The notes under the pieces: model-generated
Told to the model about the DNA's origin: nothing
Databases searched by the model: none
Seen by the model: only the letters and a program-made list of their open reading frames with translations
Part shown: one piece after another, positions 23,168-31,535 of the stretch
Layout of the letters: every line of letters starts with the position of its first letter
How positions within the stretch are numbered: the first letter of the stretch is position 1
Assembly: GCA_013298545.1 (NCBI GenBank)
Contig: JAAFIA010000050.1
Span: 1 to 35,299, forward strand
Source: Bacteroidota bacterium
GTDB taxonomy: Bacteria > Bacteroidota > Bacteroidia > Palsa-965
Length of the DNA stretch: 35,299 nt
Direction: 5' to 3'
Translations under genes and position numbers: made by a program

Positions 23168-24264
23168 CTTTTCCCTCCCACCAATTCCTTATACTTCTGT
23201 TCCATCTTCGCCATATTCACAGGCCACAATCCTTTTTCTTGAATGCTTGCATTGCTAATGGGCCAGGCTTTTGCCGCATACGCTTCGTAGTTTTTGTAGG
23301 TTTCAACCAAGCGTTTGGCAAGGGTTTCCACATCATCAATTTTTACCAAAAATCCATTTTCACCGTCTGTAATCCAAACGCGGTTTGCGGGAATGTCTGT
23401 GGCCATGCAAAATGCGCCGCAAGCCATCGCTTCGTTGAGTGAGATATTGTTTCCATCTGAAAGCGATACGCTTACAAACACATGCGTCTCGCGCAGGAGT
23501 GCAGCCATGTGTGTAGGTGCAACACGTCCAAGAAAATCGAGTTTATCGGCGATCGTTAATTCGTGAGCCAGTTTCTCCATATCGCTGCGCAAGGAACCAT
23601 CGCCCGTAAAACGTATGCGGAGTGTTGGAATTTCGCGGGCGGCAATGGCAGCAGCTTTGATGAAATGGGCAATATTATAGATTGGTTCAAAGTTGCGTGT
23701 GTGCGTAACAATAAATTCTGAATCGCTTGTTTTGCGGCCATTGGCATGAAACGTGTCGGGATTTGTGCCAAAGACCAACAATTCAATTTTTTTCGGATCG
23801 GCTCCGATGTTGATCATTTCTTCAATCACATGATCGCCTTGTGTATTGAGCGCATCGGCTTTGCGAAAAACATAACGCAATAGCATCCGGTAAATCCATG
23901 ATTGTTTACCACTGATGAGTACATCTGTACCCAGTGGAGTAACCACAAGTGGATGAATGCCGGAAAGCGCGGCCACTAAACCATAACTCGTAGCGTACAT
24001 GGCATGCAATACATCGGGCCGAATTTGGCGGAGCAGTTTTCTGATTTTCGGAACTTGAAGAATTACCCGCCAATTGCCTCCCGCAACAGCGATTGTTCCT
24101 GCCGAAATAGTATGCACGGTTAGTGTTCCAGCACAATTTTCGGGCAAAGCAATGGTTGCTTCGCGGAAAGAAATCAGGTGAACTTCGTGCCCGCGCATGG
24201 CAAAATGAATACACCAACGTTGGGTATGAATGCTTGGAGCGTCGGCGAGGTAGCAAATGCGCAT
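23164..24264 (-). CDS. Family 4 glycosyltransferase
   Basis: A 366-residue GT-B glycosyltransferase and the first gene of the minus-strand glycan operon. It starts MRICYLADAPSIHTQRWCIHF, with a short glycine-poor acceptor domain. The donor domain has FTGDGSLRSDMEKLA, LDFLGRVAPTHMAALL and VSVSLSDGNNISLNEAMACG, which is the conserved E-x-x-A-x-G segment of GT4 enzymes. The donor sugar cannot be assigned. It is divergent from pruA with a 119-base gap that must hold promoters for both genes. No strong -7 box was seen for this strand. Confidence 0.92.
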   Translation of the reverse strand: MRICYLADAPSIHTQRWCIHFAMRGHEVHLISFREATIALPENCAGTLTVHTISAGTIAVAGGNWRVILQVPKIRKLLRQIRPDVLHAMYATSYGLVAALSGIHPLVVTPLGTDVLISGKQSWIYRMLLRYVFRKADALNTQGDHVIEEMINIGADPKKIELLVFGTNPDTFHANGRKTSDSEFIVTHTRNFEPIYNIAHFIKAAAIAAREIPTLRIRFTGDGSLRSDMEKLAHELTIADKLDFLGRVAPTHMAALLRETHVFVSVSLSDGNNISLNEAMACGAFCMATDIPANRVWITDGENGFLVKIDDVETLAKRLVETYKNYEAYAAKAWPISNASIQEKGLWPVNMAKMEQKYKELVGGKR

Positions 24265-24354
24265 AATGGAGTGTAAATATCTGAATAATTCGGAAGAAGA
24301 AAACCGGAAGAAGAAATCCTTGTATTTTCAAAAAGACAACCTTATAAAAAACCG

Positions 24355-24362
24355 TATTTTTG
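24355..24362 (+). promoter_or_regulatory. -7 promoter element of pruA
   Basis: TATTTTTG fits TAnnTTTG and lies 21 bases before ATG 24384. This excludes the alternative TTG start at 24360. A good -33 box was not found. Confidence 0.45.
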
Positions 24363-24383
24363 CAATCCAATCTCTTTGAACTT

Positions 24384-26015
24384 ATGCCGAAAGGAATTTA
24401 CAAAGTCCCAACACCGATCAACGAACCGGTGAAAAGCTATGCGCCGGGCAGCGCAGAACGGAAAGAATTGCAGGCGATGCTTGCTAAACTTCGTGCCCAA
24501 GAACTCGATATTCCTATGTATATCGGTGGGCAGGAAGTGCGCAGCGCCAACAAAATCCGCCTCGCGCCTCCGCACGATCACCAACACACACTTGGACATT
24601 TTCATAAAAGCGATAAAACACATATTCAACAAGCCATTGATGCTGCCCTCGCCGCCCGCGAACGTTGGACGGCTTTAAGTTGGGAACATCGCGCTTCGAT
24701 TTTTATCAAAGCAGCAGAATTGATTGCTGGTCCTTACCGCGCCAAATTGAATGCGGCAACCATGCTTGGCCAATCGAAAAATGCGTACCAAGCAGAAATC
24801 GATTCGTCTTGCGAGATCATCGACTTTTTGCGTTTCAATGTACATTTCATGTCGGAGATTTATGCACAGCAGCCCGCATCGTCGCCAGGCATGTGGAACC
24901 GCATGGAATGGCGACCACTCGAAGGGTTTATTTACGCGCTAACGCCGTTCAACTTTACAGCGATTGCCGGAAACTTACCAACATCATGCGCCATGATGGG
25001 CAATGTGGTAGTTTGGAAACCAAGCAATACACAAGTTTACGCTGCCAATGTGTTGATGGAAATTTTCCAGAAAGCAGGTGTTCCCGATGGTGTGATCAAT
25101 TTGATTTATCCGTCCGGACCTGATGCGGCAGAAGTGATTTTCAATCACCGCGATTTTGCGGGCATTCACTTTACGGGTTCTACGGAGGTTTTTCAAGACA
25201 TTTGGAAATCGATTGGCAATAATATTCATAAATACCGTTCGTATCCGCGCATTGTGGGCGAAACAGGTGGAAAAGATTTTGTGATGGTGCATCGTTCGGC
25301 AGATGCGGCTGCGGTGATTACGGCGCTTTCGCGTGGAGCGTTTGAATACCAAGGACAAAAATGTTCGGCAGCATCGCGTGCGTATATTCCTTCGAATTTG
25401 TGGGAAGAAGTAAAAGCAGGTTTGCAACGCGATTTGGCATCGTTTAAAATGGGGCCAACAGAAGATTTTACCAATTTCATCAACGCGGTGATTGACGAAA
25501 AATCGTTTGATAAGCTGGCGAAATTTATTGATGCGGCCAAAGCTGATCCGAATGTCGAAATTGTGGCTGGTGGAACGTATGATAAATCGAAAGGTTGGTT
25601 TATTGCGCCAACGGTGATTCGTGCCAACGATCCGAAGTATGTAACGATGTGTGAAGAGTTGTTTGGACCGGTATTGACGCTTTATGTTTACGATGCCGAT
25701 AACTATGAAGAAACGTTGAAGTTGGTTGATTCAACATCGATCTATGCGTTGACTGGGGCTATTTTGGCGCAAGATCGGTATGCGATAGAGACGGCTACGA
25801 AAATGTTGTCGCATGCGGCGGGTAATTTTTACATCAATGATAAGCCTACCGGTGCGGTGGTTGGGCAGCAGCCATTTGGCGGGGCGCGCGGGTCGGGAAC
25901 AAACGATAAAGCGGGTGCGATGATTAATTTACTGCGTTGGGTTTCTCCGCGTACAATCAAAGAAACGTTTGTATCGCCAACCGATTACCGTTATCCGTTT
26001 TTACAGAACGATTAA
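24384..26015 (+). CDS. pruA: 1-pyrroline-5-carboxylate (glutamate gamma-semialdehyde) dehydrogenase
   Basis: This NAD-dependent enzyme turns glutamate gamma-semialdehyde into glutamate in proline catabolism. The 543-residue length matches the PruA/RocA type without a fused proline dehydrogenase. MPKGIYKVPTPINEPVKSYAPGS is the conserved N-terminal extension. TPFNFTAIAGNLP, VVWKPSNTQVYAA, HFTGSTEVF, GETGGKDFVMVH (general-base glutamate) and EYQGQKCSAASRAY (catalytic cysteine) follow in order. The C-terminus has FGGARGSGTNDKAG. It starts at ATG 24384; an upstream TTG is ruled out by the promoter. No putA gene is in the window. Confidence 0.95.
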   Translation: MPKGIYKVPTPINEPVKSYAPGSAERKELQAMLAKLRAQELDIPMYIGGQEVRSANKIRLAPPHDHQHTLGHFHKSDKTHIQQAIDAALAARERWTALSWEHRASIFIKAAELIAGPYRAKLNAATMLGQSKNAYQAEIDSSCEIIDFLRFNVHFMSEIYAQQPASSPGMWNRMEWRPLEGFIYALTPFNFTAIAGNLPTSCAMMGNVVVWKPSNTQVYAANVLMEIFQKAGVPDGVINLIYPSGPDAAEVIFNHRDFAGIHFTGSTEVFQDIWKSIGNNIHKYRSYPRIVGETGGKDFVMVHRSADAAAVITALSRGAFEYQGQKCSAASRAYIPSNLWEEVKAGLQRDLASFKMGPTEDFTNFINAVIDEKSFDKLAKFIDAAKADPNVEIVAGGTYDKSKGWFIAPTVIRANDPKYVTMCEELFGPVLTLYVYDADNYEETLKLVDSTSIYALTGAILAQDRYAIETATKMLSHAAGNFYINDKPTGAVVGQQPFGGARGSGTNDKAGAMINLLRWVSPRTIKETFVSPTDYRYPFLQND

Positions 26016-26038
26016 AAATTACATTCACAAATATTTTC

Positions 26039-26077
26039 AAAACCGATTGGCTTTCTGCTGATCGGTTTTCTTTTTTT
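26039..26077 (+). terminator. Intrinsic terminator after pruA
   Basis: AAAACCGAT (26039-26047) pairs with ATCGGTTTT (26061-26069), followed by C and seven T. It lies 24 bases after the pruA stop. Confidence 0.85.
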
Positions 26078-26562
26078 CAGAAAAAGTAGATTCAGGAAAA
26101 ATGAATTTTCAAACGGAGCGATTTTGGCAATCTTTTAGTTGTATTTTGAGTTATTGCTTAAAAAAGAGATTCACAGCATAAACAAATAGTGTAAGGATTC
26201 ATTCAATTTCAAAAACTAATCGGTTAACGATAAAATCTTTGCCTTTTTGCATTTGTGGCCGTATTTTCAACTAATCAGGTTTGAAATATTAGTTAAAATC
26301 ATAGTTAATCGCGAATGAAATAAGGCATAGTATCATTTGTTTATTCCAAATGTTTCAGGAATCTTTGTCTTCTTAAATTTTCAACCCACCAAAACGGTCT
26401 TGTCTTGTAAATTAACATGAATGTCTAAAAACATAATTAACTTACGCAATTATTTTCATAATTGGAAATTTTTGAAAATAAGTAACAATATACATACGAG
26501 CGTGCAACAACTATTTACAAATCGCCAACCTGCTAAAACGTTGCGAATGCACAGTTTTGCAG
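26078..26562. promoter_or_regulatory. AT-rich intergenic region with AACTAATC repeats upstream of the HTH genes
   Basis: No convincing gene is seen in these 485 bases. Within 26214-26310, AACTAATC occurs at 26214 and 26269, with AATTAGTT-like ATTAGTT at 26288 and AGTTAATC at 26303. CATTTG and CAAATG form a short inverted repeat at about 26335-26353. These could be operator half-sites, perhaps for the HTH proteins downstream. This is inference from position only. Confidence 0.35.
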
Positions 26563-27093
26563 ATGGCTCTACATATAGGAAAAATGATTCGCAGCCGGAT
26601 CGAAACATCCGGCATGAACAAAAGCGAATTTGCGCGCCGTATCAATTCTACCCCTCAGAATGTTTACAGTATATTCAAACGCAAATCGCTCGATACCGAG
26701 ATGCTTTTCGAGATTTCGCGTGTTCTTGGTTTCGATTTCTTTCAATACTATACCGATGGACCTACGCCTCATGTAGGCTCAGATATACATTCCATTCTTC
26801 CTGCTTCTCAAATCAATCAGGAATTGAACGAAGCCAAACGCGAACTCGAAATGCTTCGTCAAGAAAACAAGTATTTGCACGAACTCGTTCGCTTACAACG
26901 CAAGCATGCCGAAATGGCTGAATTGATGAGCAACGAAAACGATTTATCCGAAACACCTGCCGAACCTACCAAACAAGCAGCCGAAACTACCCCAGCAAAA
27001 GTTGCAGCACCAATCAAACAAATCAAAAAAAAGTTACCCTTGAAAAAAAGTACTTCCAAACGAAAGTCGTCCCCCAAAAATAAGCCCCGTTAA
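26563..27093 (+). CDS. HTH transcriptional regulator, coiled coil and lysine-rich tail
   Basis: The 176-residue product begins MALHIGKMIRSRIETSGM and continues KSEFARRI and PQNVYSIFKRKS, an XRE-like helix-turn-helix (about residues 5-60). SLDTEMLFEISRVLGFDFFQYY follows, a form common in Bacteroidota. Residues 88-120 form a coiled coil (NQELNEAKRELEMLRQENKY). The last 31 residues hold 11 lysines. It is a close paralogue of the next gene. ATG 26563 is chosen over TTG 26557 because MALHIGK is shared with the paralogue. It presumably binds DNA as a dimer; the target is unknown. The long AT-rich upstream region may be the place of self-regulation. Confidence 0.8.
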   Translation: MALHIGKMIRSRIETSGMNKSEFARRINSTPQNVYSIFKRKSLDTEMLFEISRVLGFDFFQYYTDGPTPHVGSDIHSILPASQINQELNEAKRELEMLRQENKYLHELVRLQRKHAEMAELMSNENDLSETPAEPTKQAAETTPAKVAAPIKQIKKKLPLKKSTSKRKSSPKNKPR

Positions 27094-27148
27094 TCAATCC
27101 TTATAATAAGCTGAACCAAACCACACAATTAAAACCAAAAGATCCAAC

Positions 27149-27517
27149 ATGGCACTTCACATTGGTAAAATCATCCGTCAGCACCTCGATGAGGTTGGTA
27201 TGACAAAAAGCGAATTTGCTCGCCGCATCAGCACTTCGCCTCAAAACATTTACGGTATTTTCAAACGCAAGTCGATTGATACTGAATTGTTGCGCGAAAT
27301 TTCACGCGTATTGAGTTACGACTTCTTTCAGTATTATGCTTCTACTTCCTTGGTTGTTCAAGACGATAAGGCGCAATATGGAAAATCGCAAGTACTCACT
27401 GCAATGGAATTGCAACGCGAATTAGAAATGTGCAAGAAAGAACTCGATATTTTACGGAGCGAAAACACCTATCTGAAAGAGATTCACAAATTGCTCAAAG
27501 AAAAATCAGGCAAGTAA
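27149..27517 (+). CDS. HTH transcriptional regulator, short paralogue
   Basis: The 122-residue product starts MALHIGKIIRQHLDEVGMTK and keeps the same HTH block (KSEFARRI, PQNIYGIFKRKS, REISRVLSYDFFQYY) as the preceding gene, with most of the first 68 residues alike. A coiled coil follows (ELQRELEMCKKELDILRSEN). The lysine-rich tail of the first protein is missing; it stops at KEKSGK. The pair looks like a tandem duplication followed by divergence at the C-terminus, with 55 bases between them. A strong terminator lies 16 bases after the stop. The two may form heterodimers, but that is a guess. Confidence 0.82.
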   Translation: MALHIGKIIRQHLDEVGMTKSEFARRISTSPQNIYGIFKRKSIDTELLREISRVLSYDFFQYYASTSLVVQDDKAQYGKSQVLTAMELQRELEMCKKELDILRSENTYLKEIHKLLKEKSGK

Positions 27518-27533
27518 TTTACTGCAACATCAT

Positions 27534-27572
27534 AAAAAATGTCCGTTTGCAACATGCAAGCGGACATTTTTT
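27534..27572. terminator. Bidirectional intrinsic terminator
   Basis: An A6 run and TGTCCG (27534-27545) pair with CGGACA and a T6 run (27561-27572), with an inner TTGCA/TGCAA stem. It can end both the HTH pair (plus) and the TPR/SpoIIE gene (minus, stop at 27594). Confidence 0.88.
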
Positions 27573-27593
27573 ATGCTCAATATTGCGCTGCGA

Positions 27594-29678
27594 TCACACT
27601 TTCCAACCCGCGAGTAAAACATCATCGACTTGCTCAAAATTGCCACGCCATTCGTCAAAACGTTTCATGTAAATTTCGCGTTGTTCGCGCATGGGCTTGG
27701 CTGCATGATCGACGATCAGTTTCCGTAAATTTTTGGTGAGTAATTTCTTGCCTTCTGGACCACCAAATTGATCGGCATACCCATCGGTAAACAAATAAAG
27801 TACATCGCCTTTTTCGAGTTTTTGCGTTTTTGTGGCGTAGTTAAATGCAACAGGCGTACTTCCTCCAATTGCAGTACGATCAGGTGTAAACTCGTTCAAT
27901 TCGTTATTCGCTGTCTGCAATAATAAAGGCCGATTAGCTCCTGAGAAATGGAGTATATTGGTTTGCCGATCGATCACACACAAGCCAATATCCATGCCGT
28001 CATCGCGGTCTCGTTCATCGCCGCGTGTATGCAAAATGCGGTGAATAGCAGTATTCAATTCAGCGAGAATTAATCCCGGATCTGTAATATTTTTCTCAAA
28101 GATTGTTTGGTGCAATAAGTTTGTTCCAATCATCGACAATAAAGCCCCCGGAACACCATGCCCTGTACAATCGGCAACAGCAATAAAACTCAACGTCCCG
28201 ACTGATGTTTGGCGCTCGGCGGTCCAGAAAAAATCGCCGCTGACAACATCTTTCGGACGGAACAAAACAAAGGACTCGGGAAAAACGGCATGGAGATTTT
28301 CTTCGTCAGAAACAACAGCTTCTTGCAAACGTCGTGCGTAAGCAATACTATCGGTAATTTCTTTACTCTTGGCTTCAATTTCCGATTTCTGTTGTGTAAT
28401 CAATACATTCTTATTTTCGAGTGCAACATTTGATCGCTTTTTAACGAGGTAACGATTAAACATCAAAAAGACCAAAAGCGCGAGTAAAAGTGCGCCACCA
28501 ACTAAGCTCCAGATAAAAATAGTTTTGCGTTCGCTCTCGGCACGCAAATCGCTATTTTCTTTTTCGCGGCGTTGTACATCAAAACGTGCTTGCATTTCGC
28601 CGGTTTGCATAGAAAGATCTGCATTGAGTAATTCGGCACTAATTTTCGCTGCTTTTTTCTGGTAGCTGAGTGCTTGCGCATAATCACCTTTTCCTTCATA
28701 CAATTCTGAAAGCGTTTCGTAAACAGCAACAAGAAAACTTGAAGAACTTTTTTGTTCAGCCACTTTTTGCGCTTCCAATAAATACGTTTCGGCCTTTCGG
28801 AAATCCTTTTTCCGAACAAACAATTGGCCAAGATTTAATTTATTGTAAGCCAAACTATATTCATCGGCAAGAGCAGCATTCATGTTATACGCGCGCATGA
28901 GGTAAATAAATGCATTGGCGGTATCGCCAAGTTCGGTATATAACGTTCCTAAATTTCCACAACCATCGGCAATACGCGAACTATCTTTAAGGGCTTCGCG
29001 AATGGCAATTGATTTTTTCATCCATTCAATAGCAACATCTATTTTTTTCTGACTGGCATACAAAGCAGCAACATTATTGTAAATGGCAGAAACGGCTTCA
29101 GAATCGTGGAGGTTTTCGAGTGCCTTGTTGTAATAATCAAACGCTTCGTTATAACGTTGTTGGCTTGCGAGCACAGTAGCGATATTGGCGTAAGCGCGCG
29201 CTTCGCCTTCTTTATTTCCAGTACGTTTATGAATTTCGATGGCTTTATTGTAGAAAGACAAAGCCTCTTTGAGATCGCGTGTATAACCAAATGTCATGCG
29301 ACCAGCATTGACATAAGCCGCGGCTTCATGTTTCGGCAAATCGGCATCGTGCGCAATTTTGACAACTTGCAAATAATCTTCTCGGGCAATATTTTCAGCG
29401 TAATTATTTTCATGAAAGTTTGCCCGTGCGCGCCACGCATCTATTTTCCATTGCGGATCAGTAGCGGTTTCAGCAATTTTCATCAACTCCCGTTCGTACT
29501 GGCCGGCAAGCGTAGAATCGCGCGGTGGCAATGATTTTACAAGCGTACACAACGCATCAAAGCGTTCTTTTCCCGACAATTTGGGCAATTGACGTTGCAA
29601 ACTATCAAGCGGTGTTTGTGCGTTGCTGTGAAACAGCGCAACGAATAGAAATACGAAAATGACTGCTAATTTTTTCAT
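27594..29678 (-). CDS. TPR-repeat membrane protein with SpoIIE-type PP2C phosphatase
   Basis: The 694-residue product has a signal peptide (1-20, ending SNAQ), about seven TPR repeats outside the membrane (residues about 55-345, for example EARAYANIATVLASQQRYNEA), a membrane helix at about 387-408 and a coiled linker. A SpoIIE/RsbU-like serine phosphatase domain lies at about 475-690. FRPKDVVSGDFFW and VADCTGHGVPGALLSMIG supply metal-binding aspartates. SpoIIE phosphatases usually dephosphorylate anti-sigma antagonists, so this should signal from periplasm to cytoplasm, but no anti-sigma partner is seen nearby. Its N-terminal sequence is TPR based, as in many Bacteroidota regulators. A TACTTTTA box lies a few bases before the start on the minus strand. 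Confidence 0.9.
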   Translation of the reverse strand: MKKLAVIFVFLFVALFHSNAQTPLDSLQRQLPKLSGKERFDALCTLVKSLPPRDSTLAGQYERELMKIAETATDPQWKIDAWRARANFHENNYAENIAREDYLQVVKIAHDADLPKHEAAAYVNAGRMTFGYTRDLKEALSFYNKAIEIHKRTGNKEGEARAYANIATVLASQQRYNEAFDYYNKALENLHDSEAVSAIYNNVAALYASQKKIDVAIEWMKKSIAIREALKDSSRIADGCGNLGTLYTELGDTANAFIYLMRAYNMNAALADEYSLAYNKLNLGQLFVRKKDFRKAETYLLEAQKVAEQKSSSSFLVAVYETLSELYEGKGDYAQALSYQKKAAKISAELLNADLSMQTGEMQARFDVQRREKENSDLRAESERKTIFIWSLVGGALLLALLVFLMFNRYLVKKRSNVALENKNVLITQQKSEIEAKSKEITDSIAYARRLQEAVVSDEENLHAVFPESFVLFRPKDVVSGDFFWTAERQTSVGTLSFIAVADCTGHGVPGALLSMIGTNLLHQTIFEKNITDPGLILAELNTAIHRILHTRGDERDRDDGMDIGLCVIDRQTNILHFSGANRPLLLQTANNELNEFTPDRTAIGGSTPVAFNYATKTQKLEKGDVLYLFTDGYADQFGGPEGKKLLTKNLRKLIVDHAAKPMREQREIYMKRFDEWRGNFEQVDDVLLAGWKV

Positions 29679-29720
29679 CCGGTTTAAAAGTATAAAAACT
29701 CTTGTCGCAAAAAAATTCTA

Positions 29721-29759
29721 GTAAAAGAAAAACGCCCCTTCCATTCGGAAAGGGCGTTT
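29721..29759 (-). terminator. Intrinsic terminator of the lipoprotein gene
   Basis: AAACGCCCCTT and AAAGGGCGTTT (29730-29759) form a strong stem. On the minus strand the stem is followed by a T-rich run, placing it after the stop at 29780. Confidence 0.75.
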
Positions 29760-29779
29760 GAAATACAAACTAAAATTAA

Positions 29780-30625
29780 TTAGCGCAAACGGATGGTATA
29801 AGTTCGGTTGTTGATTGTAACCGTGGCCACATCGTCGCAAGCCCCTGCACCGAAATCAACAGTACGCATAGGTTTATTGTCTGGTGTCAATTCGAGTGTC
29901 CCTTGCACAAAATGACGGCGGCATCCCAAAGCCATATTCCGAATAAGTGGGCTTGTAATGTTTACGGTATAGGAATGACCATCGGTTCCCGTTCCGCTTC
30001 CAGAACCCGTTATGGAATACATATCATCGTTCCAAGCAGTTGTGCTTTCGCCAGCCAACCACTCCCGTTGACGCTGCGAATTCCAAGAAATTGTACCCGC
30101 ATTGTTTGCCAAAATAAGCTGACCATTTACATTAATGCTAAAAACAGTATTTCCAGAACCGTTAGGACCATTGTTAACAACCGTTTTAGTTCCTAAAACT
30201 TGATTGTCGTTTACGAAATAATTATCAAACGTAATGGTGTGCGTAGCACCAACATCGCGGTAATTTCCGGTGTAATAAATTATAATTTTCCCACGGCGGT
30301 TACGACCATCATTACCTGTGCAATTCGTTGCACCAAAATCAACGGTAATGGTATCTTGGTCGCTACTTATGAGTGAGTCGATTGTAACAACGGCACAAGC
30401 ACTGAGAATACCTTGGTCGTCGCCCAAACGATAATTGGAGAGTGAACCCGTTTTTCCAGCCTCGTCGGCAATGTTGGTAATGTCGTTGAAGGTTGATTCA
30501 GCCAAGGCGTTATCACTAGAGGCCGATGTGTCGTTATCTTCTTCTTCACGACGGCAGCCGGTAAATAGTACGGCAGATGCTGCAAATACAAGTGCAGAGC
30601 GGAACAGGATGTTTTTCGTTTTCAT
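29780..30625 (-). CDS. Hypothetical lipoprotein of Bacteroidota type
   Basis: The 281-residue product begins with a lipoprotein signal (residues 1-24; cysteine in LFTGCRRE). A serine/asparagine-rich linker follows. The body is beta-rich, with DFGATNCTGNDGRNRRGKI and ITFDNYFVNDNQVLGTKTV. Near the end ALGCRRHFVQGTLELTP and DFGAGACDDVATVTINNRTY contain cysteines that may pair. I recognise this architecture as a common Bacteroidota surface lipoprotein, but no function is known to me. It stands alone, ending at its own terminator; 394 bases without a gene lie upstream. Confidence 0.8.
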   Translation of the reverse strand: MKTKNILFRSALVFAASAVLFTGCRREEEDNDTSASSDNALAESTFNDITNIADEAGKTGSLSNYRLGDDQGILSACAVVTIDSLISSDQDTITVDFGATNCTGNDGRNRRGKIIIYYTGNYRDVGATHTITFDNYFVNDNQVLGTKTVVNNGPNGSGNTVFSINVNGQLILANNAGTISWNSQRQREWLAGESTTAWNDDMYSITGSGSGTGTDGHSYTVNITSPLIRNMALGCRRHFVQGTLELTPDNKPMRTVDFGAGACDDVATVTINNRTYTIRLR

Positions 30626-30813
30626 GTTATGTGATTTTATTTTTTTTTTGCTTCTGTTGGTTTTCGTGCTCTATGACTTTGCTCGAAGGAAAGGGTTTAA
30701 TCGGGTTGCAATTTTTTTTATAAAAGTAGAAATAGTTGTTTGAATGTATTCTTGGTAACGGGTTATTGGAGGCTGTGTTTTGTAAACTCGCTTCGCTCGT
30801 TTTTTTTAGACAT

Positions 30814-30874
30814 GAGATGTGAGACTTGAGACAGGAGACGTGAGACAAGAGACGTGAGACAGGAGACTTGAGAC
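30814..30874. repeat. GAGACNN tandem repeat (period 7)
   Basis: About 8.7 units of seven bases, GAGAC followed by TT, AG, GT, AA, GT, AG, TT. The first unit (GAGATGT) is a variant. It is simple-sequence DNA with no reading frame of interest. Confidence 0.85.
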
Positions 30875-30903
30875 TGCACGGGCTTATGCGCTGTTGGTGA
30901 TTG

Positions 30904-31001
30904 GGTGAATTACTGAATTAGCAAATCGTCAACTCACCAATTCAGTAATTCACCAATTCAGTAATTCAGTAATTCACCAACTCCGTAACTCACCAACTCA
31001 C
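30904..31001. repeat. 16-bp inverted repeat and imperfect tandem AATTCACC/AATTCAGT repeats
   Basis: GGTGAATTACTGAATT (30904-30919) is an exact inverse of 30939-30954, with 19 bases between. To the right the arm's motif recurs as direct copies (TTCACCAATTCAGTAATTCA, then degenerate AACTCACC forms) up to 31001. This stretch ends a few bases before the -7 box of the J-domain gene. Nothing coding is seen in 30626-31019. Confidence 0.8.
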
Positions 31002-31008
31002 CAATTTC

Positions 31009-31016
31009 TATCTTTG
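31009..31016 (+). promoter_or_regulatory. -7 promoter element, 3 bases before the J-domain start codon
   Basis: TATCTTTG is a perfect TAnnTTTG match. The ATG follows at 31020, so the mRNA would begin at or near the start codon. No -33 TTTG is present; repeats occupy that position. Confidence 0.45.
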
Positions 31017-31019
31017 TCC

Positions 31020-31472
31020 ATGCTCGATACAGATGGCTATTTGCTTTTAGAGATTTCGGCAACGGCAACAGCAGAAGAAATAAAAGCGGCCTTTCGTCGC
31101 AAAGCCCTGCAATTGCATCCCGATGTGAATGAAGCCAGCAATTCAAACGAAGCCTTTATCCGTTTAAAAGCGGTACAAGAAACTTTGCTCGATCCGATCA
31201 AGCGACTTCAACACGATAAACAATTTGGTTACACGCCCAAACCGCCCGATAAATACACGAATACCAAACAAACCATCAGTGCGTCGGAAAAGGCACGTGC
31301 CGAGCAAGTCGTAGCGGGCTGGAACAACGATTCGTCCTACGTTTATGCTACTTGGCAAGCACGGCAAGAAGCCGAAAAACGACGCTTCAGACGCGTTCGC
31401 AACCTGTTGATTATTTTTGGCTTAGCCCTAGTTGTTTTCTTCGGGTTATGTTGGTTTGCCGCTAATGCGTAA
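31020..31472 (+). CDS. J-domain membrane protein
   Basis: The 150-residue product begins MLDTDGYLLLEISATATAEE and continues IKAAFRRKALQLHPDVN, a J domain with the HPD triad at residues 33-35, which stimulates an Hsp70 (DnaK). After a polar linker it ends in a single membrane helix (LIIFGLALVVFFGLCWFAA). It lacks the glycine-rich and zinc-finger parts of DnaJ, so it is a class III J protein, probably a membrane-tethered co-chaperone with an unknown client. An in-frame TTG at 31014 overlaps the -7 element, so ATG 31020 is used. It is followed by lpdA on the same strand. Confidence 0.85.
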   Translation: MLDTDGYLLLEISATATAEEIKAAFRRKALQLHPDVNEASNSNEAFIRLKAVQETLLDPIKRLQHDKQFGYTPKPPDKYTNTKQTISASEKARAEQVVAGWNNDSSYVYATWQARQEAEKRRFRRVRNLLIIFGLALVVFFGLCWFAANA

Positions 31473-31535
31473 ATTCGCCCCGTCATTGATTGAGTCAATG
31501 CATCAAAAAAGCAACTTATTCTATTCTATAAACGC

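Noticed and set aside
26421-26921. A 166-residue open frame overlapping the first HTH gene
   Set aside because: It is in another frame of the HTH coding region, is rich in Cys, Arg and Tyr in a random way, and has no family resemblance.
31483-31501. CATTGA/TCAATG inverted repeat between the J-domain gene and lpdA as a terminator
   Set aside because: The stem is only six AT-rich pairs with no T run after it.
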